64,000 bases of DNA, from contig NZ_QJKB01000002.1 in assembly GCF_003201815.1 (NCBI RefSeq), positions 590,941-654,940 of the forward strand, given 5' to 3'. This DNA is from Undibacterium pigrum. Its GTDB lineage: Bacteria; Pseudomonadota; Gammaproteobacteria; Burkholderiales; Burkholderiaceae_D. This document shows positions 1-9,033 of this stretch, in pieces (the stretch's first letter is position 1; every line of letters starts with the position of its first letter). Position numbers and translations under genes: made by a program. Below the pieces are notes generated by a model. It did no database searches. It was not told the DNA's origin and was given only the letters and a program-made list of their open reading frames with translations.

Positions 1-1
1 C

Positions 2-403
2 AAGATACTGGTGGTTGACGCCAATAGAAATAGCCAGGCACCCTATGTCGCCAAGGCCATCATGCAGGATCAGGGCCATGCCGTCATTGAACGTGCACGG
101 CGCTGGCTGAACAAGCGACTGGATCAGCAATGGGCCATGGCTGACCTGGCCAGCTATTGCAATGTCAGCCAGCGTACTTTGCTCAGGCGCTTTCAGGAAT
201 CCATGAAACTCAGCCCCATCCACTATGTGCAACAATTAAGGGTGGAGCGCGCCAAGGCCTTGCTGGAAACCACGCGCCTGTCGCTGGAAGATATTACGAC
301 GCGCTGCGGTTATGAAGATGTTTCGAGTTTCAGTAAAATCTTCAAGCATTGGGCGCAGGTGACGCCCAAGGATTACCGACGCAGGTTTGGATTGAGATTC
401 TAG
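2..403 (+). CDS. GlxA-family AraC-type transcriptional regulator (C-terminal part)
   Basis: Only the C-terminal ~130 residues are present; the frame is open to the left window edge, so the gene starts outside. The visible part opens with the SQAPYV linker typical of GlxA/FtrA-like regulators (a DJ-1/PfpI-like domain followed by an AraC HTH). It then has a complete AraC/XylS double helix-turn-helix: a first HTH around ADLASYCNVSQRTLLRRF and a second around LEDITTRCGYEDVSSFSKIF, ending GVTPKDYRRRF-like (VTPKDYRRRFG). Such proteins are DNA-binding activators of amino acid or amine catabolic genes. The downstream oxidase starts 17 bp after the stop on the same strand, which suggests it is the target. 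The ligand cannot be told because the sensor domain lies outside the window. Confidence 0.85.
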   Translation, partial: KILVVDANRNSQAPYVAKAIMQDQGHAVIERARRWLNKRLDQQWAMADLASYCNVSQRTLLRRFQESMKLSPIHYVQQLRVERAKALLETTRLSLEDITTRCGYEDVSSFSKIFKHWAQVTPKDYRRRFGLRF

Positions 404-420
404 AGTGCATAAGGATGACA

Positions 421-1587
421 ATGGATAACAGACATATAGTGATCGTTGGTGGTGGTGTCATAGGCAGTGCAGTAGCTTATTTCCTGGCAGTGCATCCACG
501 CTTCCAGGGCAGGATCACCGTGCTGGAACGTGACCCGACTTATACCCACGCCTCATCTGCGCTGTCTGCCAGTTCCATACGCCAGCAATTCAGCACGGCG
601 CTGAATATACAGATGTCGCAATTTGGCATCGCCTTCCTGCGTGACCTGCATCATCACCTGTCGGTTGATGGGGAGTTGCCGGAACTGGGTCTCAGCGAAC
701 ATGGTTACCTGTATTTGGCAACTGAAGCTGGTGCTGTCACTTTGCGTGAAAATCATGAGATACAAAGGGCCGAACAAGTAGATGTGGCTTTGCTGAATCA
801 AGCCGTACTGAAGCAGAAATTCCCCTGGCTGAACGTTGATGACCTGGCTTTAGGTTCGCTGGGCCTCAGTGGAGAAGGCTGGTTTGATGGCTATGCCTTG
901 CTGATGGCATTTCGCCGCAAGGCACGCAGTCTGGGTGTCAGTTATGTACAGGCAGATGCGCAAGATTTTGAACACGACAAGGGCAGGGTGACAGGTGTGC
1001 GCTTGCGGGATGGCAGAGTCATTAAATGTGATGTCGCCGTCAACGCAGCCGGTGCCTGGGCGCGGCCTTTACTGGCGGGCACGGGTTTTGATTTGCCCGT
1101 GGTTGGCCGCAAACGTACGGTGTTTGTGGTATCCAGCCCGGCGCAGACGCCGGCTTGCCCGCTCATCATCGATCCAACCGGTTTATGGTTGCGGCCAGAA
1201 GGCCAGCACTGGATATGTGGCTTGCCACCAGAAGATGATCCCGATGATGCACCGCTGGAAGCAGACTATGAGCAGTTCGACACGGTCTGGCAAATCATGG
1301 CGAATCGCGTTCCTGCTTTTGAAGCTTTGCGCATGCAAAGAGCCTGGGCTGGTTATTATGAATACCATGTGTTTGACCAGAATGCCGTCATCGGTGCACA
1401 TCCGCAACTGGCTAACCTGATATTGGCGAATGGTTTTAGCGGACATGGCATGCAACATGCACCGGCCACCGGGCGCGGCATTGCTGAGCTAGTGGTTGAC
1501 GGCGCTTACAGCAGCCTGGACCTGTCGCCACTTTCGGCGCAGCGCGTGCTGCTGAATCAGCCTTTAATGGAAAAGAATGTGATCTGA
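421..1587 (+). CDS. FAD-dependent oxidoreductase of the DAO (glycine/D-amino acid oxidase) family
   Basis: 388 residues. An ADP-binding beta-alpha-beta fold opens the protein (GGGVIGSA, residues 10-17), and the C-terminus has the second FAD-contacting segment GFSGHGMQHAPATGRG. Both are hallmarks of DAO-fold amine oxidases such as sarcosine or D-amino acid dehydrogenases. Expected role: oxidation of a secondary or primary amine of an amino acid with FAD, cytoplasmic. The frame is open further upstream to 349, but ATG 421 is chosen because AAGGA lies 5 bp before it and the Rossmann motif then sits at the usual distance from the N-terminus. It follows a GlxA-type regulator closely. The substrate is not assignable from sequence alone. 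Confidence 0.88.
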   Translation: MDNRHIVIVGGGVIGSAVAYFLAVHPRFQGRITVLERDPTYTHASSALSASSIRQQFSTALNIQMSQFGIAFLRDLHHHLSVDGELPELGLSEHGYLYLATEAGAVTLRENHEIQRAEQVDVALLNQAVLKQKFPWLNVDDLALGSLGLSGEGWFDGYALLMAFRRKARSLGVSYVQADAQDFEHDKGRVTGVRLRDGRVIKCDVAVNAAGAWARPLLAGTGFDLPVVGRKRTVFVVSSPAQTPACPLIIDPTGLWLRPEGQHWICGLPPEDDPDDAPLEADYEQFDTVWQIMANRVPAFEALRMQRAWAGYYEYHVFDQNAVIGAHPQLANLILANGFSGHGMQHAPATGRGIAELVVDGAYSSLDLSPLSAQRVLLNQPLMEKNVI

Positions 1588-1609
1588 AGCTGCGCTTGCA
1601 AGGCAGCTT
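1587..1609. terminator. Stem-loop between convergent genes
   Basis: AAGCTGC and GCAGCTT (7-bp arms) flank a 9-nt loop directly after the oxidase stop, overlapping the stop region of the convergent AraC gene. It could end transcription from the plus side. There is only a short T run (TTT), so it is a weak terminator candidate. Confidence 0.4.
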
Positions 1610-2523
1610 TAGCCTGCTGCCTTCATCACCTCTCTGGCGAAATGCGTGGGTGGCATACCAACATGGCGGCTGAAGGCGACGCTGAATGCACTGGCGGAGC
1701 CATAACCCACATGTTCTGCAATTTCTGTGATGCTGGCTTCTTGCTGTGCCAGCATTTTTTTGGCCTTAGCCATGCGCCAGGTTTGCAGGTATTCCATAGG
1801 CGCGATGCCTACTGTGCGGCTGAAGCGCTCGAAAAAAGTCGAACGTGAAAGTGCCGCTTGTCTGGCCAGTTGCGCCACTGTCCAGGGCTGCTGGATATTT
1901 TCATGCATGGAGCGCAGTGCGATCGCCAGTCTTTCATCTGCCAGCCCGCGTAGCAGGCTGGGCGATGCGTTACTCCCCGCAGTGGAACGCAGCGCTTCGA
2001 TGAGCAAGACTTCCAGCAGATGTGCAAGTATGACTTCCCGCGCGGGCCGCTGCGCACGCGATTCTTCGCTGATCAGCTGTACCAGCGCGCTCAACCTCTG
2101 TTCACCGCGGACATGCAGCAATTGCGGCAGCAACGACACCAGCAAGGCAGCGTCTGGCGAAGCAAAACTGCAATGCCCTACCAGCAGTATTACTTCAGGC
2201 GCGCCATCTTGCCTGCCCAGCCTGAATTCACCATGCAACAAGGCCACTGGTTCGGTATCGGCATCTTCTTCAGCCAGTGCTTCCATGCTGGACATGCTAA
2301 AGCCCTGGGTGGCGGGGATGAGCGCAAAGTCACCCTGTTGCAGCAGGACTGGGGACTGCCCCATCACTGTCAAGCGGCTGCTGCCTTCAAGTATAAGGCA
2401 GTAGAAGGTCTGTCCTGATTCATGGCGACTCACCCGCCATAAACCCGCAGCCTTGACGACCTTTGCATGCCTGGCCTGAGGCTGGAGCAGGCTGACTACT
2501 TCGGCAAGAGGATCTGTGCTCAT
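1609..2523 (-). CDS. AraC-family regulator with N-terminal cupin-type domain
   Basis: 304 residues. The first ~190 residues resemble the cupin ligand-binding domain (AraC-binding/cupin_6 type: LLQQGDFALIPATQGF, then LLVGHCSF). The last ~100 are the AraC double HTH (AQLARQAALSRSTFFERF and ITEIAEHVGYGSASAFSVAF, then VGMPPTHFAR). This architecture is common in regulators transcribed divergently from a dehydrogenase they control. Here the SDR gene starts 105 bp away on the opposite strand, and an inverted repeat lies in the shared intergenic region. Target regulation is inferred from that arrangement; the inducer is unknown. Confidence 0.88.
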   Translation of the reverse strand: MSTDPLAEVVSLLQPQARHAKVVKAAGLWRVSRHESGQTFYCLILEGSSRLTVMGQSPVLLQQGDFALIPATQGFSMSSMEALAEEDADTEPVALLHGEFRLGRQDGAPEVILLVGHCSFASPDAALLVSLLPQLLHVRGEQRLSALVQLISEESRAQRPAREVILAHLLEVLLIEALRSTAGSNASPSLLRGLADERLAIALRSMHENIQQPWTVAQLARQAALSRSTFFERFSRTVGIAPMEYLQTWRMAKAKKMLAQQEASITEIAEHVGYGSASAFSVAFSRHVGMPPTHFAREVMKAAG

Positions 2524-2553
2524 GAGATGTTCGGACGATTGCTAATAAAAGGT

Positions 2554-2576
2554 GGACTATTACTTATGGATAGTCC
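2554..2576. promoter_or_regulatory. Inverted repeat, candidate operator between divergent AraC and SDR genes
   Basis: GGACTAT and ATAGTCC (7-bp perfect arms, 9-nt spacer) lie midway between the two divergent starts. The position fits a regulator-binding site or the AraC-side core promoter. No footprint-type consensus is known to me for this regulator. Confidence 0.4.
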
Positions 2577-2627
2577 GGTTTCGACTGATTATAGTCTGAT
2601 TTCCAAAAACTACTTTCGGATATCATC

Positions 2628-3374
2628 ATGAAAACTGTACTCATCACCGGATGCTCATCCGGTTTCGGCCTGGTAACGGCACAATACTTTCTTGAGCGCG
2701 GCTGGAAAGTCATCGCCACCATGCGTACACCTCGCGAAGAGCTGTTGCCACGCTCAGAACACTTGCGTGTGCTGGCCCTGGATGTCAGCAATCCAGACAG
2801 CATACGCGCCGCAGTCGAGGCGGCAGGAGATATTGATGTGCTGGTCAATAATGCTGGCATAGGCATGCTGGGTGCGCTGGAGGGGACAGAGATGGCAACG
2901 GCGCGGGAAGTCTTTGAAACCAATACTCTGGGAACCATCGCCATGACACAGGCCATGCTGCCGCAGTTCAGGCTGCGCAAGCAGGGCGTCATCATCAATG
3001 TCACGTCCAGCGTGACCCTGAAAGCCTTGCCTCTGCTGGCTGTATATACCGCCAGCAAGGCGGCAGTGAATGCCTTTACTGAATCGCTGGCGCTGGAAAT
3101 GCAGCAATTCAATGTGAGCGTAAAGCTGGTGCTGCCAGGGCGTGCACCAGAGACGCGCTTTGGTGACAATGCCAGGCCACGCATGCAGACAAGTATCCCA
3201 CCTGCTTATGCTGAGCTGGCGCAGGGCGTGTTTGCTGGTTGGGCAGAATCACCAGCGCTGCTGACCCAGGCGAGTGATGTGGCAGAGGCTGTATGGTATG
3301 CCGCGACAGATGCATCCAGCCCCATGCGCATTGCGGCAGGGGCGGATGCCCAGGCATTGATGGATGTGGACTAA
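2628..3374 (+). CDS. Short-chain dehydrogenase/reductase (SDR)
   Basis: 248 residues, the usual classical SDR length. The cofactor motif TGCSSGFG (residues 7-14), NNAG (74-77) and catalytic Ser127/128, Tyr140 and Lys144 (YTASK) are all intact, so it should be an active NAD(P)H-dependent oxidoreductase in the cytosol. The basic residue after the glycine motif (MRTPRE, near 32-37) hints at NADPH preference, which is inference. It is transcribed divergently from the AraC regulator at 1609-2523, its likely controller. The substrate is unknown. Confidence 0.9.
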   Translation: MKTVLITGCSSGFGLVTAQYFLERGWKVIATMRTPREELLPRSEHLRVLALDVSNPDSIRAAVEAAGDIDVLVNNAGIGMLGALEGTEMATAREVFETNTLGTIAMTQAMLPQFRLRKQGVIINVTSSVTLKALPLLAVYTASKAAVNAFTESLALEMQQFNVSVKLVLPGRAPETRFGDNARPRMQTSIPPAYAELAQGVFAGWAESPALLTQASDVAEAVWYAATDASSPMRIAAGADAQALMDVD

Positions 3375-3441
3375 AGCGAGGTATATCAAGCGTTCCTGCT
3401 GCGGCTTCTGCCGTGGCAGGAATGTCCCAAGTTGATGGCGC

Positions 3442-4470
3442 TCAGTGTTGCTGCGCGTATGCTTCCAGCTCGTCCAGCCAGAGCTGTTTTTGCTCATCTG
3501 ACACAAACGAAGCTTCAAAGGCATTGCGGGCCAGTTGTACCAATTCTTCTTTACCCAATTCCAGCGCATCGGCTGTGGCGATGTAATTCGCATTCATATA
3601 ACCACCAAAATAAGCCGGATCATCTGAGTTGATGGTTACGCACAAACCTGTCCGCAGCATACGCGCCAGATTATGCTCACGCATATCCTTGACTACGCAT
3701 AGTTTTAAATTCGACAGCGGGCATACCGTCAAAGGCATGCGGCTTTGTTGCAACCTGGCCATCAGCGCAGGGTCTTCTTCTGCACGCACACCGTGGTCTA
3801 TGCGTTCAACTTGCAAGACATCGAGGGCGCTATGGATATAGGCTGGCGGGCCTTCTTCACCAGCATGCGCGACCAGACGAAAACCCATGGCTTGCGCTAT
3901 TGTGAAGACATGGGCAAATTTTTCTGGCGGGTTGCCAACTTCGGCAGAATCCAGGCCCACGCCTGTCCACAGGTCGGCATATTCATCGCGCAGGGGCAGG
4001 GCTGCTTCCAGCGTGGCAATGGCATCTTCTTCACTGAGGTGGCGCAGGAAACACAAGATCATGGCACCAGAAAACCCGTTTTTGGCACGCGCTTCGCGCA
4101 AGGCGCGGGCGATGCCGGAAAATACCGTGGTGATGTGTATGCCGCGTGCAGTATGGGTTTGCGGGTCAAAGAACAATTCCACATGGCGCACATTGTCAGC
4201 CAGGGCACGTTCTATATAGGCATGTGTCAGGTCAAAAAAATCCTGCTCAGTTTGCAATACGGCAGCACCGGCATAATACAGGTCCAGGAAAGACTGCAAG
4301 TCTGCAAAGTCATAAGCTGCGCGTACTTCTTCTACGCTGGCGTAGGGTAATTGCACGCCGTTTTTTTGCGCGAGGGCAAACATCAGTTCAGGTTCCAGTG
4401 AACCTTCTATATGCAAATGCAATTCTGCCTTGGGCAGGCCACGGATAAAGTCGTGCAGTTGAGTACTCAT
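3442..4470 (-). CDS. add: Adenosine/adenine deaminase family protein, probably adenine deaminase
   Basis: 342 residues of the metal-dependent adenosine deaminase superfamily. Zinc ligands HLH (His18, His20), HAGEE (His202, catalytic Glu205), His226 and the Asp pair at 283-284 are all present, so hydrolytic deamination of a purine is expected. The segment after the Asp pair reads DDPAYFGGY. From my knowledge of the family, that pattern is typical of the adenine deaminase branch (yeast Aah1-like, EC 3.5.4.2), while adenosine deaminases carry DDPxxxxT/S-type segments. It is usually annotated add, but adenine to hypoxanthine is the more likely reaction. It is a single gene with no obvious operon partner; the deoD nucleoside phosphorylase at 50.7 kb would supply adenine. 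Confidence 0.85.
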   Translation of the reverse strand: MSTQLHDFIRGLPKAELHLHIEGSLEPELMFALAQKNGVQLPYASVEEVRAAYDFADLQSFLDLYYAGAAVLQTEQDFFDLTHAYIERALADNVRHVELFFDPQTHTARGIHITTVFSGIARALREARAKNGFSGAMILCFLRHLSEEDAIATLEAALPLRDEYADLWTGVGLDSAEVGNPPEKFAHVFTIAQAMGFRLVAHAGEEGPPAYIHSALDVLQVERIDHGVRAEEDPALMARLQQSRMPLTVCPLSNLKLCVVKDMREHNLARMLRTGLCVTINSDDPAYFGGYMNANYIATADALELGKEELVQLARNAFEASFVSDEQKQLWLDELEAYAQQH

Positions 4471-4757
4471 GATCTTGAACCTGAAAGGGGTAATTCCGGA
4501 TAATAGTATGGCAATGATACGCTGAAGATATCACTCCACCCTTTTCAGGATATCAAAACCAGATGATGTTCTGTATAGATGGCCACATATTGATACTGTG
4601 ATACTGACCATTGCCTGATGCTGCGGGAATTGTGTTGCTGCCGGTATGTGAACAACGGGTTAACAGACGCGAAGCAGTACAGACGACAGCCATCGTCCCT
4701 ATCTATCTTCGCGCCGTTTTCATAGTCTGTTGATGAAGCCGATACCTGTAGTGCAGA

Positions 4758-5015
4758 TTAGTGCAATAAAACGCTTTGCCCCATATAGCCGTCAAACTGG
4801 CCGAGGAAGTCGTCGATTTCTTCTATGCTGGGTTCACTGGCGATGAGGTCAGTCACATCTTTACGGAAATTGATTGCCAGGGGGCCACCAATAAACCATT
4901 CACGACGTACTGCCTTGTCAGTGATTTCATAACCGCCAAAGCGCAGGGCTTCATGGTCGGTATCTGCGCCATATTCTATGACGCTGTATTGATCGCTGTT
5001 ATAGATGATGTTCAT
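4758..5015 (-). CDS. DUF3567 family protein
   Basis: 85 residues, beginning MNIIYNSDQYSV and containing ALRFGGYEI and SEPSIEEIDDFLGQFD, the recognisable pattern of the DUF3567 family found across Burkholderiales. ATG 5015 is chosen over upstream in-frame codons because AAAGGA sits about 8 bp before it. Small, soluble and acidic; function unknown. The 287 bp between it and the deaminase start hold nothing I recognise. Confidence 0.85.
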   Translation of the reverse strand: MNIIYNSDQYSVIEYGADTDHEALRFGGYEITDKAVRREWFIGGPLAINFRKDVTDLIASEPSIEEIDDFLGQFDGYMGQSVLLH

Positions 5016-5153
5016 TTTATGCATCCTTTCTGGCGGGAGGATAGTTCCTCTGGTTTTCCGTTCATGGTGCTTACATTGATGCAATGACAGCGAATTTCAA
5101 GCAATTGCCGCTGATGAAGCTAAACGCGACGCGATTTTGAGCCTGTGATGCTC

Positions 5154-5171
5154 GCCGTACCATTGTACGGC
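5154..5171. repeat. Short perfect hairpin, possible REP-like element
   Basis: GCCGTAC-CATT-GTACGGC is a perfect 7-bp stem with a 4-nt loop, inside a 280-bp gap. It is flanked by a longer imperfect symmetry (TTGAGCC on the left, GGTTCAA on the right). No T run follows, so it is not an obvious terminator. It resembles extragenic palindromes, but a genome-wide count is needed to say so. Confidence 0.4.
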
Positions 5172-5297
5172 TGCGCTTCTCGGTTCAAACTAGCGCCGCT
5201 CGCTACGCTTCCTCAACGACACTTGCGATTGCGTTTCTGTGCTGTTATTAAGTATTACGGCATGGCAACGTCTGGACTTTAGCGACTTAACATTGGT

Positions 5298-5687
5298 TCA
5301 CAAGCTAGTGTTGCTATTGATCTCAAGCAGTTGATTGTAGGTGGGATCCTGGAGTGTTAGCAGGAGTTTATCTAAATGGGCATCGCTGGCGATGCCTAGG
5401 TATATATTAGCTGGTTTTTGCCTGAGTGCGCGGTTCAGGGTGACGCGCAGGCTGAGGTTGCCTATACAACAAAAGCAGCCGGGGGCAATGCGGCTGACAT
5501 GCAGCAGCTCGGTAGGATGCAGGATATCTTGCCCATCTGGCAAGCCTTCGAGTATGACGACATTCTTGTCGGCGTTATTGCCAGCACTGTTATTGCGTAA
5601 ACGGGCAAGGGAGGCTGCGATTGCTGCCTCCCTCTGGGTATAACTCGCGCCATGTACCAGATGTAATTGCGCTTTTGCGGTATTCAC
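5298..5687 (-). CDS. CobW/COG0523-like short protein lacking a P-loop
   Basis: 129 residues, GTG start, 21 bp after the response regulator stop. The middle carries APGCFCCIGNLSLR (CxCC at 71-74), which matches the GCxCC metal-binding loop of COG0523 metallochaperone GTPases. The N-terminus keeps the expected beta strand (LHLVHGA, then SYTQRE), but the Walker A lysine and GKT are missing. The length is about a third of a normal COG0523 protein. It may be a decayed remnant or a reduced GTPase-like protein that binds metal without hydrolysing GTP. It is probably co-transcribed with ntrYX. Function unknown. Confidence 0.65.
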   Translation of the reverse strand: MNTAKAQLHLVHGASYTQREAAIAASLARLRNNSAGNNADKNVVILEGLPDGQDILHPTELLHVSRIAPGCFCCIGNLSLRVTLNRALRQKPANIYLGIASDAHLDKLLLTLQDPTYNQLLEINSNTSL

Positions 5688-5708
5688 ACTGCTAGTGATA
5701 CTTAAGGC

Positions 5709-6431
5709 TTACTCGCCACGCTTCGCATATTTCATGGACTCGACGCCCAATTGCTTGAGTTTGCGATACAGATGCGTGCGTTCCAGACCGGTTTTTTCTG
5801 CCACCCTTGTCATGCTGCCGCCTTCGCGGTTCAAGTGGTATTCAAAGTAGATACGCTCGAAAGCATCCCTGGCTTCGCGCAGGGGCAAGTCAAATGACAG
5901 GCTGGCGAATTGATTATTGGGTGCAGCGGCTACGGGCTGGGCAGCAGAAAAATGCCTGGCTTCATAGGCTGGTGCAGCACTGCCAAAGCTGCCTGAGATA
6001 TTGGCGCTGGCAGGGCTGTCATTGCTGATCACGCGCAAGGCAGGGGCGGCAGGTTTTGCTGGTTCTGTGCTGCGGGTCAGGCCTTGCTGTACTGCTTTCA
6101 GCAATTTTTGCAGGGCGATGGGTTTTTCCAAGAAATTCAAGGCACCTATCCGGGTTGCTTCAACCGCAGTATCTATCGTGGCATGCCCGGACATCATGAT
6201 CACAGGCATAGTCAGCAAGCCATCACGCTGCCATTCTTTTAACAGGGTAACGCCATCTGTGTCCGGCATCCAGATGTCAAGCAGGACCAAGTCCGGCCTG
6301 GCTTCTTGCCTGGCCTGACGCGCCTGCTGAGCATTTTCAGCAAGTTGAACCACATGACCTTCATCGCCGAGAATTTCAGACAACAATTCACGGATACCCA
6401 TTTCATCATCTACGACCAATATGTTTGCCAT
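5709..6431 (-). CDS. ntrX: NtrX-like response regulator without AAA+ domain
   Basis: 240 residues: an N-terminal receiver (acidic pair DDE at 8-10, phospho-acceptor Asp52 in LLDIWMPD, Lys103 in FLEKP), a ~60-residue Ala/Pro/Ser-rich linker, and a Fis-type HTH at the C-terminus (MTRVAEKTGLERTHLYRKLK). Classical NtrX has ~450 residues with a central sigma-54 AAA+ domain. That domain is absent here, so it cannot remodel sigma-54 holoenzyme and likely acts as a repressor or a sigma-70-type regulator. It sits directly downstream of ntrY on the same strand, its cognate kinase. The short form is, to my knowledge, usual in Burkholderiales. Confidence 0.85.
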   Translation of the reverse strand: MANILVVDDEMGIRELLSEILGDEGHVVQLAENAQQARQARQEARPDLVLLDIWMPDTDGVTLLKEWQRDGLLTMPVIMMSGHATIDTAVEATRIGALNFLEKPIALQKLLKAVQQGLTRSTEPAKPAAPALRVISNDSPASANISGSFGSAAPAYEARHFSAAQPVAAAPNNQFASLSFDLPLREARDAFERIYFEYHLNREGGSMTRVAEKTGLERTHLYRKLKQLGVESMKYAKRGE

Positions 6432-6600
6432 AAATCTACCCTATTACCGCCTCTATGTTTTCTTGGGTGCTTCTTACCGTTAGATGTCCGGTTTTACATT
6501 CGCTACCGGATAAAAAATTTCAAAGTGCCCCTACTGCATTTTTTTCTGTATTCCTCTTTTGGGAATATCAGACGAATAGCCGTCAGCAAGTATGGCGAAC

Positions 6601-9033
6601 TTATGCCGTATTTGCATCCGGTGCTAACTTTAACAGCAAAATCGCCACTTTTGCACCGTTTGTATCGCTGCGATTTTGAATATCGATCCTGCCACCATGT
6701 TCATCGATGATTTTCTTTACCATTGCCAGGCCCAGGCCAGTACCACGTGGCTTGGAAGTGGCATAGGGCTCAAATGCGCGTGCCAGGATTTTGCTGGAAA
6801 ATCCCGGGCCGTTATCGATAATTGACAGGCGTACTGCAGAGTGAGCAATCTGGTCAGTACCGGTATAACGCACCACATCAGTAATGACATCAATGCGCGG
6901 CACGAAACCGGGAGTGGTATTGTCGGCCACCGCATCTTGTGCGTTTTGTAAAAGATTGTGAATTACCTGGCGCATCTGGGTGGCGTCACCCATGACCTTG
7001 GGTAAATCAGCCGCCAGTGTCAGCTTGATGGCATCGCGGCCATCACCGGCAATATACAAATGCAGCACTTCATCGATCAGGCCAGCCAGATTCAAGGGCA
7101 TGAGAACTGCTGGTGGCGTACGTGCATAATCGCGGAAATCATCGACCATGCGCTTCATGGAAGTCACCTGGTTGACGATGGTGGTGGTGCTCTTGTTGAG
7201 TATCAGGACATCGGTTTCGCTGAGCTTGTCCTGCAATTTCATTTGCAGGCGCTCGGCGGATAATTGGATAGGTGTCAGCGGGTTCTTGATTTCATGTGCC
7301 AGGCGACGTGCTACTTCACCCCAGGCGATGGAGCGCTGGGCAGAAATGATATTGCTGATGTCATCGAACACAACGACATAGCCACTGCCTGAAGCCACCG
7401 GCAAATGCGAGCCACGCGCCAGCAGGGTAATGCTTTGTTCATCTTCCGCGACAACCGCCTCACCAGGCGCAGTTGATGTTCCTTGCGTTGCTGGCAATGT
7501 GGCTTTCTTGCCTTTATTGGGGCGGGGAACTTCGATTTGCTGTTGCCAGTGTTGTTCGCGTTCGTTTTCACCACCAGCGGCTGACTGTGCATGTTGTTCA
7601 GAAAAAGCCTTGGAAATGGCAAAGGCAAAAGCCTGCATGCCATCAATATCTGCCAGGGGTTTATTGATTTCGCTTTCCAGCCTGCGCTGCAATATGCGTT
7701 CTACCGATTCATTGCAGGTCACCAGATTGCCATTCTGATCCAGCACCATCACACCAGCCGACATGTTCGCCAACACTGATTCCAGATACGCCTTGGCGTT
7801 TTCCAGCTCGTTGCGGTTTTTTTCTACCGTGGCGCGGGCATCAAACAATTGCCTGGTCATGGTGTTGAAAGACTTGGTCAGGCTGCCCAGTTCGTCAGTA
7901 CTGGTGACGATGGGACGGGGGGAGAAATTACCCTCGGTCACGGCCTTGGTGCCTTCTGCCAGCAGCAGCAATGGTCTGGCCAGCTCGCCTGAAATCAAAA
8001 AGGCGCTGGTGATGGCGGCGACAATTGCCAGCAATAATGTCAGCGTCAGGGTGATGATGTACATCTTTTTCAGATTCACCCGGCCTATGGAGCGCACCTG
8101 GTATTCACGCGAAGCATTGCTCAGGGCTTCGGCATGCATGGCCAGGTTGATGGGTACGGGTTGTATCAATTGCAGATACAGGGCTTCGTTTTGCAGGGAA
8201 ATCCAGCCTGTGCTCATGCGCAAAGGTACGACCACGCGCGAACGCAGGATGCGGGCAGGTTCCGGGGCCAGAGCGGGACGGGTAGCTCCGCGGGTTTCAG
8301 TGATACCGCTGGCAGAGTTGGCGGCACTGTTGCTACTGGATGAGGCCGTAACCGGGTCGTCATCACTACCTGGGGTAGGAACGAGTTTTTCATCCCTGGC
8401 GGCATAAAAGCGCGACAACTTGACTTGCCTCAGCATCTCAGGTGTAGGCAGTTCAGGCAGCAGGCTGTTGACGTTTTCATTGGCAGAGGCAATCAGGCGG
8501 CCCTTGCTGTTGACGATGGTGGCTTCCTGTACCTGCATGCGTTCACGCAGGCGTGACAAGTGGATGGACATCGAACTTTCAGACGGGTCAGACAATTCCG
8601 AAGCCATGTCCTTGGCCTTGGATTGCAAGTCTGCCAGCAGGAAATCCAGTGCAGTCATACCCATGTTCTTGCCAGAATCGAGGGCAGATTCCACCTTGAC
8701 GTCAAACCAGGATTCAATCGAGCGTGAAACGAATTGCACCGACACTACATAAATCACCGTGCCTGGCAAGATACCCACCAGGGCAAACAAGACCACCAGC
8801 CTGGTCATCAGCTTGGAACCAAACTCACGCGCCCGGAAACGGCGGAAGAGTCGTAATACCAGGGTCAGTACCAGGATCAGCAGGGCCAGCGCAACGACGG
8901 CATTGGCATCCAGCAGCCATTCATAATAGCGCTCGAAGCGCGAGGAATTCTCGGAAACGGTGGTCAGAAAGAACAGCAGGATGCTCATCAGAGCACCACC
9001 GATAATCAGCGCATACCGCAAAAATCTTGTCAC
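6601..9033 (-). CDS. ntrY: NtrY-like membrane sensor histidine kinase
   Basis: 810 residues. Several N-terminal membrane segments are followed by a long extracytoplasmic loop with a Ser/Asn-rich low-complexity stretch, another membrane segment, a HAMP domain (SGELARPLLLLAEGTKAV), a PAS domain, a HisKA H-box (His580 in RRLAHEIKNPLTP) and a HATPase (DNGPGFSS; TGLGLAMVKKI). This is the NtrY order; NtrY senses nitrogen or redox state and phosphorylates NtrX. It begins with GTG overlapping the DUF4390 stop by 4 bp (GTGA), which implies translational coupling. The stop is 169 bp before ntrX. Confidence 0.9.
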   Translation of the reverse strand: MTRFLRYALIIGGALMSILLFFLTTVSENSSRFERYYEWLLDANAVVALALLILVLTLVLRLFRRFRAREFGSKLMTRLVVLFALVGILPGTVIYVVSVQFVSRSIESWFDVKVESALDSGKNMGMTALDFLLADLQSKAKDMASELSDPSESSMSIHLSRLRERMQVQEATIVNSKGRLIASANENVNSLLPELPTPEMLRQVKLSRFYAARDEKLVPTPGSDDDPVTASSSSNSAANSASGITETRGATRPALAPEPARILRSRVVVPLRMSTGWISLQNEALYLQLIQPVPINLAMHAEALSNASREYQVRSIGRVNLKKMYIITLTLTLLLAIVAAITSAFLISGELARPLLLLAEGTKAVTEGNFSPRPIVTSTDELGSLTKSFNTMTRQLFDARATVEKNRNELENAKAYLESVLANMSAGVMVLDQNGNLVTCNESVERILQRRLESEINKPLADIDGMQAFAFAISKAFSEQHAQSAAGGENEREQHWQQQIEVPRPNKGKKATLPATQGTSTAPGEAVVAEDEQSITLLARGSHLPVASGSGYVVVFDDISNIISAQRSIAWGEVARRLAHEIKNPLTPIQLSAERLQMKLQDKLSETDVLILNKSTTTIVNQVTSMKRMVDDFRDYARTPPAVLMPLNLAGLIDEVLHLYIAGDGRDAIKLTLAADLPKVMGDATQMRQVIHNLLQNAQDAVADNTTPGFVPRIDVITDVVRYTGTDQIAHSAVRLSIIDNGPGFSSKILARAFEPYATSKPRGTGLGLAMVKKIIDEHGGRIDIQNRSDTNGAKVAILLLKLAPDANTA

